From: Halobaculum roseum
Lineage (GTDB): Archaea; Halobacteriota; Halobacteria; Halobacteriales; Haloferacaceae
NCBI RefSeq assembly: GCF_019880245.1
Contig: NZ_CP082286.1
Coordinates: forward strand, 948,521 to 1,012,520
Reading direction: 5' to 3'
Length of the DNA: 64,000 nucleotides
Part shown: piece by piece, positions 8,466 through 16,563 of the stretch
Numbering within the stretch: the first letter of the stretch is position 1
Layout: every line of letters starts with the position of its first letter
Notes under the pieces: model-generated
Database searches by the model: none
Seen by the model: the letters and a program-made list of their open reading frames with translations, nothing else
Told to the model about the DNA's origin: nothing
Position numbers and translations under genes: made by a program

Positions 8466-9305
8466 CTACCGTCCCTCCCACTCGGGCTCGCGATCGTCGA
8501 GGAACGCGTCGATCCCCTCGTCCTTGTCCCGCGTCGCGAACAGCCCGACGAACAGCTCCGACTCGTAGTCGAGCCCCTCGTCGAGGCCCATCCGTGATGC
8601 GGCCCGTACCGCCTTCTTCGCGTGCTCCAGCGCGACGGGACTCTTCTCGGCCATCGACGCCGCCAGATCGTACACGCGGTCGTCGAAGTCTCCGTCGCCG
8701 TACACCTCGTCGACGAGGCCGATGTCGGCGGCCTCGGCGGCGTCGATCAGCTCACCCGAGCAGATCAGCTTCATCGCCTGGCCCTCGCCGACGAGCCTGA
8801 CGAGCCGCTGGGTGCCGCCCCCGCCGGGGATGAGGCCCAAGTTGATCTCCGGCTGGCCGAGCGTCGCGCGTTCGTGGGCGATCCGCACGTCGCACGCCTG
8901 CGCGAGCTCGCAGCCGCCGCCGAGCGCGTGGCCGTTGATCCGCGCGATCACCGGCTGTCTGAGGTCGGCGACGCGCTCGTACACCCGGGGCCGCTCGCTC
9001 GCGCGCCGCTGCTCGACCATGTCGCGCTCGCGCAGCTCGGTCACGTCCGCGCCGGCGACGAACGCCTTCGCCTCGTCGCTGCCGGTGAGGACGACCACCC
9101 GAACGTCGCTGCCCTCGACCTCGACGGCGTCGAGGACGCGCGTCAGTTCCTCGCGAAGCTCCGCGTTCAGGGCGTTGCGCGCGTCCGGCCGCGAGAGCGT
9201 GACCGTGGCGACGCCCGCCGCGCGGTCGCCGACCGCGCAGTCGACGAACTCGCAGTCGGCGGCGACGGCCGCGGGGTCGGCGTCGCCGTCGGCGTCGACG
9301 GTCAT
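8466..9305 (-). CDS. Enoyl-CoA hydratase/isomerase family protein
   Basis: A 279-residue crotonase-family enzyme, expected to hydrate 2-enoyl-CoA in beta-oxidation. The CoA-binding and oxyanion pattern is intact (AFVAGADV, GHALGGGCELAQACD). Both catalytic glutamates are present, one in GGCELA and one in QPEINLGLIPGGGGTQRL. Its start codon overlaps the stop of the 3-hydroxyacyl-CoA dehydrogenase gene (ATGA at 9302-9305), so the two are translationally coupled and act in successive steps. The N-terminus carries about 20 extra acidic and Ala residues. Confidence 0.92.
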   Translation of the reverse strand: MTVDADGDADPAAVAADCEFVDCAVGDRAAGVATVTLSRPDARNALNAELREELTRVLDAVEVEGSDVRVVVLTGSDEAKAFVAGADVTELRERDMVEQRRASERPRVYERVADLRQPVIARINGHALGGGCELAQACDVRIAHERATLGQPEINLGLIPGGGGTQRLVRLVGEGQAMKLICSGELIDAAEAADIGLVDEVYGDGDFDDRVYDLAASMAEKSPVALEHAKKAVRAASRMGLDEGLDYESELFVGLFATRDKDEGIDAFLDDREPEWEGR

Positions 9306-10228
9306 CGCTCCTCCCCCGCGTCGTCGTCCGGGCTCGCCGCGTCGGCCGGCCGAACCGCCTCATCTGCCGGCCGCACCGCCTCGCCGTCCTCCCACACGTA
9401 GAACCCCTCGCCGGTCTTCCTCCCCAGCTTGCCGGCGCGGACCTTCCGCTTGAGCGCCTGCGGCGGGCGGAACCGCTCGCCCAGCTCCTCGCGCAGGTGC
9501 TCCAGCACGTCGAGGCGCACGTCCAGCCCGACCACGTCCGTCAGCTTCAGCGGCCCCATCGGGTGATTGTACCCGAGTTCCATCGCCGCGTCGATGTCGG
9601 CGGCGCTCGCGACGCCCGTCTCGTACATCCGGATCGCCTCGGCGCCGAGCGCGACGCCGAGCCGCGAGGAGGCGAATCCGGGGGAGTCGCGCACCTCGAC
9701 GGCGGTCTTCCCGAGGGAGTCAACGAACGAGCGCGCCGTCTCCAGGGTCGCCCCGTCGGTCCGCTCGGCGACGACGACCTCGACCAGCCCCATCAGGTGA
9801 ACCGGGTTGAAGAAGTGGAGGCCGAGCAGGCGCTCGGGGCGGTCGAGCGCGCTCGCCAGTTCTGTCACCGACAGCGCGGACGTGTTCGACGCCAGCACCG
9901 CGTCGGCGGCGACGTGACCCTCGGCCTCGCCGAGCACGTCCTTCTTGAGGTCCATGTCCTCCGGCACCGCCTCGATCACGAGGTCGGCGCCGTCGGCCGC
10001 CGCGGCCAGATCCGTGGTGCCGGTGATCCGGTCGAGGGCGGCCTCGCGCTCGGCCGGCTCCACCTTCCCGCGCTCGACCCCCTCCGAGAGGGTGTCGGCG
10101 ATGTCGGCGATACCGTCCTCGACGTACGACTCCTCGACGTCCCGGAGCGCGACCTCGTGGCCGGCGGTCGCGGCCGCGTGCGCGATGCCGGCGCCCATCG
10201 TCCCCGCACCCAGTACCGTGACTCGCAT
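9302..10228 (-). CDS. 3-hydroxyacyl-CoA dehydrogenase
   Basis: A 308-residue NAD-dependent enzyme that oxidises 3-hydroxyacyl-CoA. It has the Rossmann motif GAGTMGAGIA at 7-16, the NAD-domain strand LVIEAVPEDMDLK, SNTSALS, the catalytic-His motif LGLHFFNPVHLM, and the C-terminal helical domain with NHPMGPLKLTDVVGLD. The tail holds a near-duplicate EAVRPAD-EAVRPADA. CTTATGCC about 25-30 bases before the ATG is the likely promoter box for this gene and the coupled enoyl-CoA hydratase. Confidence 0.93.
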   Translation of the reverse strand: MRVTVLGAGTMGAGIAHAAATAGHEVALRDVEESYVEDGIADIADTLSEGVERGKVEPAEREAALDRITGTTDLAAAADGADLVIEAVPEDMDLKKDVLGEAEGHVAADAVLASNTSALSVTELASALDRPERLLGLHFFNPVHLMGLVEVVVAERTDGATLETARSFVDSLGKTAVEVRDSPGFASSRLGVALGAEAIRMYETGVASAADIDAAMELGYNHPMGPLKLTDVVGLDVRLDVLEHLREELGERFRPPQALKRKVRAGKLGRKTGEGFYVWEDGEAVRPADEAVRPADAASPDDDAGEER

Positions 10229-10337
10229 AGCGGGGAGGTGCCGGCCGTCGGCATAAGGGTGGGTGGTGCGGCGGGACGGGAGCGAGGGTGAATGGTGTGG
10301 CGGTCGGAGAGCGGGTAAGGGTGGTGCGGCCGGGAAC

Positions 10338-11762
10338 TCAATCGCCCGCGCTCGGGCGGTACGTCCGACTCACCGCCTTCCAGCGGTTCGAGCGGAACCG
10401 ACGGAGGTTCACCGCCAGCGGCACCGCCGTCTCCGCCAAAAGCGAGAGGAGGAGGCCGCCGACCCCGAGCGCGGGGATCACGGTTCCGGCCCACGCCAGC
10501 GGCAGCGCCGCGAGGTACGCGCCCGCCAGCGTCGCGACGAACGGGACGCGGGTGTCGCCGGCGCCGCGCAGCGTCCCCGTGATCGACCCGTCGACGCCGA
10601 GGGCGACGACCGAGATCGCCGCGACCCGGACGAAGTCGGCCGACAGCGCCAGGTTCGCGGGGTCGTCGACGAACACGGCCGCGATCGGCTCGGCCGCGGC
10701 GACGACGACCGCGGCGGCGACGAGGTACACGAGCAGCGACAGCCGGGTGATCCCGCGGCCGTACGCCTCGGCCTCGCTCTCGTCGCCGCGGCCGAGCTCC
10801 TGCCCGACCAGGGTCGAGGCGGCGATGGAGAAGCCCCACGAGAAGCTCCCGAGCAGTGCGCGCACCTGCCGGCCGACGCCGACGGCCGCGACCGCGACCG
10901 GGCCGAACGTCGCCGCGATCGCCAGCAGGGGGAACACGACGAGCCCCTGGGCGGCGCGGCGGGCGACCAGCGGCGCGGACACGCGCCCGATCTGCGCCAG
11001 GAGCTCGCGGTCGTGGGGGGACCCGCGGAGGCGAAGCGGCACCGGGCTCGCGCCGCGGCCGCGGAGGTAGCTCCGGCCGGTCATCCCCCACGCGAACACG
11101 ACCGTCACGAGCCCCGTCGCCAGCGCCGTGCCCAGCGCCGCGCCGGCGACGCCCATGTCGAACCCGAGGACGAACGTCGCCGACAGCGCGATGTTGGCGA
11201 GCCCGCCGCCCGCGCGGACGACCATCGGCGTGACGGTGTCGCTGACGCCCGCGTACGTCCGGCTGGCGATCAGGTTCAGGAACTCGAACAGGAGCCCGGG
11301 CGCGACCACCGCGAGGTACGTCGCGCCGTAGCCGATCGCCGTTTCGTCGCCGCCGAGCAGGCCGACGAGCGGCTCGGCCGCGAGGCCGAACGCCGCGACC
11401 GCGGGCACCGCGAGCGCGAGCGCGATCAGGACGCTGAGGCGGACGACCGCGGACGCCCGCTCGTCGTCGCCGCCGCCGTAGTTCTGCGAGACGAGCGCGA
11501 CCGTGCCGCCCGCGAGGCCGATGGCGACGAACTTCGCGGCCATCCAGAACGCGTTCGCGAGCGTCAGCCCGGCGACCGCGGTCGGGCCGATAACGAGGCC
11601 GACGAGCGCGAGGTCGACCGTCCGCTTCGACATGATGGCGAAGCCGGTGACGATGCGCGGCCACGCCAGGTCCGTCGTCGCGCGCAGGCGCGACTCGTCG
11701 ATGACGCCCGCGGCCGCCAGCGCCGCGGCGACGGCGGCGCCGACGCGGCGAAGCTGAGACAC
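10338..11762 (-). CDS. MATE-family efflux transporter
   Basis: A 474-residue membrane protein with about 12 predicted spans in two similar halves, the layout of MATE (NorM/DinF-type) antiporters, which export cationic organic compounds against Na+ or H+. Diagnostic stretches are GTVALVSQNYGGGD in the first half and VGQELGRGDESEAEAYGRG in the second. Length is normal. The substrate cannot be read from sequence. It is monocistronic or at most loosely linked to its neighbours. Confidence 0.9.
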   Translation of the reverse strand: MSQLRRVGAAVAAALAAAGVIDESRLRATTDLAWPRIVTGFAIMSKRTVDLALVGLVIGPTAVAGLTLANAFWMAAKFVAIGLAGGTVALVSQNYGGGDDERASAVVRLSVLIALALAVPAVAAFGLAAEPLVGLLGGDETAIGYGATYLAVVAPGLLFEFLNLIASRTYAGVSDTVTPMVVRAGGGLANIALSATFVLGFDMGVAGAALGTALATGLVTVVFAWGMTGRSYLRGRGASPVPLRLRGSPHDRELLAQIGRVSAPLVARRAAQGLVVFPLLAIAATFGPVAVAAVGVGRQVRALLGSFSWGFSIAASTLVGQELGRGDESEAEAYGRGITRLSLLVYLVAAAVVVAAAEPIAAVFVDDPANLALSADFVRVAAISVVALGVDGSITGTLRGAGDTRVPFVATLAGAYLAALPLAWAGTVIPALGVGGLLLSLLAETAVPLAVNLRRFRSNRWKAVSRTYRPSAGD

Positions 11763-11834
11763 GTGCGTGGCGAGGGGCGGGCGCGGCTAATCGGTTCCGT
11801 TCGGGGACCCGGGCTGCCGGAACGTCGGGGACGG

Positions 11835-12293
11835 TTACGAGAGCAGCAGCCCCGCGACCGCGCCGGTCGTGAGCACGGTCAGCGCGTCCGCGGTCGGACC
11901 GCTCCACCCCTCGTCTGTCACGAGGAAGCGGCCGCGCTCGCGGACGGCCTCGGGGTCGGCCGCCACCGCGAGGTCGCCGTTCGACAGCGCCGCCCAGTAG
12001 GCGAGCGGCGCGATCGCGAGCAGGCGGAGGTCCGACCCGGCGGGCAACGCGGCGTCGAGGATCGCTGCGATCCCGACGTACGCCAGCGGCGCGAGCGCGA
12101 CGACACGGACGACCGTCGGCGGCGTCGACTCGGGGACCTCGGCGTCGAACCGCCCGAGCGGCCTGCCGGCCCCCTCCCACGCCGGCAGGACCTCGACCTC
12201 GGCGTCGAGGCCGAACAGCCGCGCGGCCGCGGCGTGGGCCGCCTCGTGGGGAAGCACCGCGACCGCGACGGCGAACCGGGCGATGCGGGACAC
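11835..12293 (-). CDS. Small membrane protein with an HExxH motif (putative metallopeptidase)
   Basis: About 152 residues from the GTG at 12293; an in-frame GTG at 12335 would add 14 residues, so the start is uncertain. LPHEAAHAAAARLFG near the N-terminus is an HExxH zinc-site pattern inside a hydrophobic helix, as in site-2-protease (M50) and related membrane enzymes. Three or four further spans follow, with P-L-A-Y pairs. It is much shorter than typical site-2 proteases and I see no clear NPDG motif, so it may be a minimal peptidase or a non-catalytic relative. It is divergent from the methyltransferase at 12421. Confidence 0.6.
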   Translation of the reverse strand: MSRIARFAVAVAVLPHEAAHAAAARLFGLDAEVEVLPAWEGAGRPLGRFDAEVPESTPPTVVRVVALAPLAYVGIAAILDAALPAGSDLRLLAIAPLAYWAALSNGDLAVAADPEAVRERGRFLVTDEGWSGPTADALTVLTTGAVAGLLLS

Positions 12294-12420
12294 GTCCGAG
12301 GTTGGCGCCCGAGGCGGATAGGCGTTGTCCGCCACAGCGCCGGTCGGTTCGGCGCGCGTCCGTCGGGTCGGGCGCGGCGGCAGTCGGAAGGGTTCTCCGT
12401 GGTCGTCCCCTTTCGATCCC

Positions 12421-13026
12421 ATGAACGCAGACGACCTCCGCGACGCCTGGGCGGACCGCACCGGGGAGTTCTCCCCGCGGTACTACGCGCACTACGGCCC
12501 CAACGAGGTGAGCGAGGTCGTCGCCGACCGCCTCGGCGGCGCCGTCGGCCGCGACGCGCGGGTGCTCGAACTCGGCTGCGGCTCCGGCCGCCACCTCGCG
12601 CACCTCCAGGAGGAAGGGTTCGCCGACCTCGCCGGCGTCGACATCAATCCCGACTCCTTCGACGTGCTCCGGGAGGAGTACCCCGACCTCGCCGACGACG
12701 GGTCGTTCCACGCCGGCGCCATCGCCGACGTGCTCCCGTCGGTCGGGGACGGGGCGTTCGACGCGGTCTACTCGGTGGAGACGCTCCAGCACGTCCACCC
12801 CGAGGAGATGTCCGCGACCTTCGACGAGGTCGCCCGCGTCGCCGGCGACCTGCTCGTGACGGTGGAACTGGAGGGCGACGCGAACGGCGGCATCGTCGAG
12901 GTGGACGACGGCCTCCCGCTGTATCGCCACGACTGGGGGTCGGTGTTCGAGTCGCGGGGGTTCGACCAGGTCGCCGTCGAGACCCTTGGGTACGACACGG
13001 TCCGGGTGTTCAGGCGCGCCGACTGA
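12421..13026 (+). CDS. Class I SAM-dependent methyltransferase
   Basis: A 201-residue predicted methyltransferase. Motif I is VLELGCGSGRHLAHL (about 48-62), motif II GVDINPDSF, and the acidic post-motif FDAVYSVETLQHVHPEEM. No substrate-recognition domain is evident, so the target (small molecule, lipid or protein) is open. It stands alone, and its stop lies inside the first copy of a 20-base direct repeat. Confidence 0.88.
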   Translation: MNADDLRDAWADRTGEFSPRYYAHYGPNEVSEVVADRLGGAVGRDARVLELGCGSGRHLAHLQEEGFADLAGVDINPDSFDVLREEYPDLADDGSFHAGAIADVLPSVGDGAFDAVYSVETLQHVHPEEMSATFDEVARVAGDLLVTVELEGDANGGIVEVDDGLPLYRHDWGSVFESRGFDQVAVETLGYDTVRVFRRAD

Positions 13027-13075
13027 CCGCGGGTCACGGCAGTCTCGAACGCGTGGACTGACCGCGGGTCACGGC
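13021..13075. repeat. Direct repeat, two copies of 20 bases, 35 bases apart
   Basis: GACTGACCGCGGGTCACGGC occurs at 13021-13040 and again at 13056-13075. The first copy includes the methyltransferase stop codon. Each copy holds GACC-GCG-GGTC, able to form a short hairpin. It looks like a small local duplication and could serve as tandem hairpins at the transcript end. Confidence 0.7.
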
Positions 13076-13128
13076 GAACCCGGACGCGCCGCGCGGGGTT
13101 GAAGTGCGCCGACGGCGTCCAGACGAGT

Positions 13129-14034
13129 ATGCAGATCGGGTCGCGTCGCTGTCTCGTCAACCCCCACAGCGGAACCGGCGATCACGCCGACCGCGTCCGT
13201 CGGTCGATGGAGGCGCGCGGCTTCGCCGTCGCCGAGACCGAGAGCGCCGCCCACACCGTCGAGTTGGCTCGGGAGGCCGGCGAGGTCGGCGCCTCGACGC
13301 TCGCCGTCTGCGGCGGCGACGGCACGATCAACGACGCGCTCCGGGGGCTGTACCGCGCGGACGCCCTCGGCGACGTGACGCTGTCGGTGTTGCCGGCGGG
13401 GACGGCGAACCTCCTCGCCGGGACCCTCGGGATCGAGTCGCTGGACCACGGGATCGAGCTGTCTGACACCGGCGAGGCCCGCGCGCTCGACGTGGGCGTC
13501 GCCGAGGGGGGCGACGGCGAGTCGGCCGAGCCGTTCCTCGTCTCCTGTATCGCCGGGCTACCTGCGGACGCGAGCACCGCGACCCCCGACGAGTTGAAGG
13601 GGCGGTTCGGCACGCTCGCGTTCCTGCTCACGGGCGCCCGGGAGACGATGGCGTTCGACGGGCTCGACGTGCGCGTCGAGTCGCCGACGCGGTCGTGGAC
13701 GGGCGAGGCCACCTGCGTCCTCGTCGGCAACGCCCGGAAGTTCGTCGAGGAGGGCGGACAGGCCGACATGGAGGACGGCCGGTTCGACGTGGTCGTCGTC
13801 GAACGGATGCCGCCGCAGGCGCTGGCGTTCGAGGCCGCGGTCCACCGCCTGCTGGGCGAGGGGACGGAGGGCGTCACCCACTTCCGCGCGGGCGAACTCC
13901 ACGTCGCCAGCGACGACCCGATCACGTTCAGCCGCGACGGCGAGGTCGCGACCCACGAGCGACTGGACTTCCGCGTGCTCCCGTCGGCGCTCTCGGTCCG
14001 CGTCGGCGACGCCTACGACCCCGACCCGGAGTGA
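13129..14034 (+). CDS. Diacylglycerol/lipid kinase family protein
   Basis: A 301-residue enzyme of the diacylglycerol kinase catalytic family (DgkB/YegS/LCB5 type), which phosphorylates a lipid hydroxyl with ATP. CLVNPHSGTGDH near the N-terminus and VCGGDGTINDALRGL hold the nucleotide-binding GGDGT signature; VLPAGTANLLAGTLG follows as usual. The ATG at 13129 is preferred over 13099 because GTTGAAG lies about 28 bases before it. Substrate is unknown; in haloarchaea an archaeal glycerolipid is plausible. Confidence 0.88.
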   Translation: MQIGSRRCLVNPHSGTGDHADRVRRSMEARGFAVAETESAAHTVELAREAGEVGASTLAVCGGDGTINDALRGLYRADALGDVTLSVLPAGTANLLAGTLGIESLDHGIELSDTGEARALDVGVAEGGDGESAEPFLVSCIAGLPADASTATPDELKGRFGTLAFLLTGARETMAFDGLDVRVESPTRSWTGEATCVLVGNARKFVEEGGQADMEDGRFDVVVVERMPPQALAFEAAVHRLLGEGTEGVTHFRAGELHVASDDPITFSRDGEVATHERLDFRVLPSALSVRVGDAYDPDPE

Positions 14035-14160
14035 CCACCCGTCCGGGCCGGGTGTTGGGCCCGGGGGGACGAGGTCTCCCTCCCCCGAGAGACGGGCACG
14101 GCCGGACGGGCGGCCGACTACGTCCGGAGGCTCCGACGGGATACGGACGGCGACCGAGGT

Positions 14161-14246
14161 CGACGGCGATGCTACGTCGACGGCGATGCCACGTCGACGG
14201 CGACCGCCACGCCGACGGCGATGCCACGTCGACGGCGATGCCACGT
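14161..14246. repeat. Tandem repeat, five units of 17-18 bases
   Basis: Units of the form CGACGGCGATGCCACGT follow one another five times with small changes (one unit is 18 bases) in the gap before the SDR gene. No gene is convincing here. The unit contains ACGTCGAC, so copies also create inverted-repeat potential. The repeat resembles in style, not sequence, the GTCGAC-rich array at 60773. Confidence 0.85.
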
Positions 14247-14301
14247 CGACGAGACCCCGCCGCGGCGGTAGGTATTCGGATCCCCCCGCCGAGGTGGCGG
14301 T

Positions 14302-15213
14302 ATGGCCGACGCATCCCCCGACGCCGACGACGCGATGCCCGCCGGACCCGCCCGCGCCGACCCGCCCTTCGACGCGCCCGACCTCTCGGGGTCGACGGCG
14401 TTCGTCACCGGGACGACCCGCGGCATCGGCAAGCGGATCGCCCTCACGCTGGCCGAACACGGCTGCAACGTCGTCTCGACCGGCAAGACCGCCGAGCCCG
14501 GCGGCGAGTTACCCGGGACGATCCACAAGACGGCCGAGCAGTGCGAGGAGCGCGGCGTCGACGCCCACGCGATCCAGTTGGACGTGCGCGACCCCGAGGC
14601 CGTCGAGGCGGCCGTCGAGGAGGCGATCGACGAGTTCGGCGAGATCGACGTCGTGATCAACAACGCCAGCGCGATCCAGCTGGCGAACGTCGCGGACCTC
14701 CCCGCCGATCGCTTCGACCTGCTGACGGAGGTGAACGTCCGCGGCACCTACCTCGTCTCGCGGGCGTTCCTCCCGCACCTCCGCGAGCGTGAGGGCGGGT
14801 GGATCCTCACGAACGCGCCGCCGGTGGCGATGGACCGCGCGCCCGGCAAGGCCGCCTACGCGTGGTCGAAGCTCGGGATGTCGTTCGTCACCCTCTCGCT
14901 GGCCGAGGAGCTGGCGGCCGACGACGTCGGCTGCAACACGTTCTGGCCGGTGACCGCCGTCGACACCCGGGCGACGCGCTACTTCGGCCTCGGCACCGAG
15001 GACGACTGGCGAACCCCGCACGTGCTCGCCGACGCCGTGCTCGCGATCCTCGCGCGCAACCCGGCCGAGTACACCGGCCACTCGGCGTACGACGAGGACC
15101 TGTTGCGTGCGGCGGGCGCGAGCGACGCCGACCTCTCGGCGTACAACCTCACCGAGGGGGATCCGGCGCCGACGTCCGCGCGGATGTTCGCGCCCGAGTA
15201 CACCCGCGAGTGA
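14302..15213 (+). CDS. Short-chain dehydrogenase/reductase family protein (HSDL2-like)
   Basis: A 303-residue Rossmann protein. The cofactor loop TGTTRGIG is at 36-43, the VVINNAS strand at about 117-123, and the YxxxK pair Y186/K190 in AAYAWSK. At the position where SDRs have the catalytic Ser (family pattern S-P-P) this protein has N-A-P-P, so that Ser appears replaced by Ala near 172. It may therefore be slow or non-catalytic, or use another residue. Overall layout resembles HSDL2-type SDRs. Substrate unknown; neighbours give no hint. Confidence 0.85.
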   Translation: MADASPDADDAMPAGPARADPPFDAPDLSGSTAFVTGTTRGIGKRIALTLAEHGCNVVSTGKTAEPGGELPGTIHKTAEQCEERGVDAHAIQLDVRDPEAVEAAVEEAIDEFGEIDVVINNASAIQLANVADLPADRFDLLTEVNVRGTYLVSRAFLPHLREREGGWILTNAPPVAMDRAPGKAAYAWSKLGMSFVTLSLAEELAADDVGCNTFWPVTAVDTRATRYFGLGTEDDWRTPHVLADAVLAILARNPAEYTGHSAYDEDLLRAAGASDADLSAYNLTEGDPAPTSARMFAPEYTRE

Positions 15214-15384
15214 GGCGCCCGACGGCGGTGGTCGTCCGCCCGGGCGACGCAAACGTCCCCCGCCGCGCTCGCCCCCGCGACTTCCGACACCGCCGGAACC
15301 GGCACCGGGTACTTCCCCCGGCGGCGACCCGGGAGCGGTTGGACGCCGCCGACGGGGAGTGACCGTCGGTCGGAAATCGGGAGA

Positions 15385-16449
15385 TCAGTCCGTCCCTGAG
15401 AGCCGCTCGTAGGCCGACCACGACGCGTCCTCCGCGGGCGGCTCGACGCGCTCGCCGTCGACGAACACGCCGGAGCCCTCGCGCACGTCGCCGACGACGC
15501 CGACGGGCGTGGGTCGCGATTCCACCGCGTCGACGACGCGGTCGACGGCCGCGGGGTCGACTGCGAGCAGGAGCGTCCCGGAGGTGGTACACGCCCAGGG
15601 GTCGAGGTCGAGCGCCTCACAGGTCGCCACCGCGGCAGCGTTCGTCGGCACCGCCGCCGAGTCCACGTCGATCCGGACGCCGCCGGCCTCGGCCACCTCA
15701 CACAGCGCGCCGCGGAGGCCGCCCTCGGTCGCGTCGTGCATCGCGGTGACGCCGGCGTCCGCAGGCGAGCCCCCGCCGTTCCGTCCGGCTTCCGCGGCCG
15801 CGAGCGCGTCGCGAACGACGCTCGTCTCGTCGAGCAGCGCGGCCGCGTCGTCGATCGTCGCCCCGTCGAGCCCCCGGTCGGCGAGCGCGTCGGGGTACAG
15901 CGAGGCGAACAGCCCCGCCGTCTCGACGGCCGGACCCTTCGTCACGAGCAGGCGGTCGCCCGGGCGGGCGCCGTCCGGGCGGATCACGTCGTCGTGGTCG
16001 CCGACGCCGAGCACCGTCGCGGCGCCGACCCACGGGAGCGACGCGCCGGGGTAGCGGGCGGTGTGGCCCGTCGGGATGGCGACGCCCAGCGCCTCGCACT
16101 CGGCGGCGACGGCGGCCCAGAACGCGGCGAACTCGTCGTCGGTCACGTCGCTCGGGAGCGCGAAGGAGGGGCAAAAGTGGGTGGGCGCGACGCCGGAGAC
16201 GGCAACGTCGCCGAGGGCGAAGGAGAGCGCGAAGCGGCCGGCGCGCTCGTAGCCCAGACCCGGCAGCAGCGAGATGGGGTCGGTCGCGGTCACGACCGCG
16301 CGGTCGGCCACGTCGACGACGCCGAAGTCGACGCCGTGGGTCGGCCCGAGGCGCACGTCCTCGCGGTCGGCGCCGAGGTTCGGCCGCACCACCGACTCGA
16401 AGGCGTCGCGGTCGACCTTCCCCCGCCGGGGCCCGCGGTCGTCGGTCAT
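15385..16449 (-). CDS. AIR synthase-related (AIRS/HypE/ThiL superfamily) protein
   Basis: A 354-residue ATP-dependent enzyme of the PurM/HypE/SelD/ThiL fold. Visible are TDPISLLPG and the dimer-strand FALGDVAVSGVAPTHF in the N-terminal domain, and TAMHDATEGGLRGAL in the C-terminal domain, the last being close to HypE and archaeal AIRS-related proteins. It is not PurM or ThiL by these motifs, and no hydrogenase genes are nearby, so the exact reaction is unknown. I use the ATG at 16449. Confidence 0.8.
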   Translation of the reverse strand: MTDDRGPRRGKVDRDAFESVVRPNLGADREDVRLGPTHGVDFGVVDVADRAVVTATDPISLLPGLGYERAGRFALSFALGDVAVSGVAPTHFCPSFALPSDVTDDEFAAFWAAVAAECEALGVAIPTGHTARYPGASLPWVGAATVLGVGDHDDVIRPDGARPGDRLLVTKGPAVETAGLFASLYPDALADRGLDGATIDDAAALLDETSVVRDALAAAEAGRNGGGSPADAGVTAMHDATEGGLRGALCEVAEAGGVRIDVDSAAVPTNAAAVATCEALDLDPWACTTSGTLLLAVDPAAVDRVVDAVESRPTPVGVVGDVREGSGVFVDGERVEPPAEDASWSAYERLSGTD

Positions 16450-16563
16450 GGATCGACGTGCGTCGGGGCGCCCCAAAGCGGTTGCGTCACCGCGACGGGC
16501 CGGGGACTGGTCGGGCGCAAGGGTGGGAACGGGGTCGGGGACGGGAGCCGTCCGAGGGCCGGG

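Noticed and set aside
9976-12930. Very long open frame (984 codons) on the minus strand, and a 932-codon one on the plus strand at 10263-13061
   Set aside because: Both are Arg-rich shadows of the MATE, methyltransferase and neighbouring genes in another frame. High GC removes stop codons; no known domain and no acidic haloarchaeal composition.
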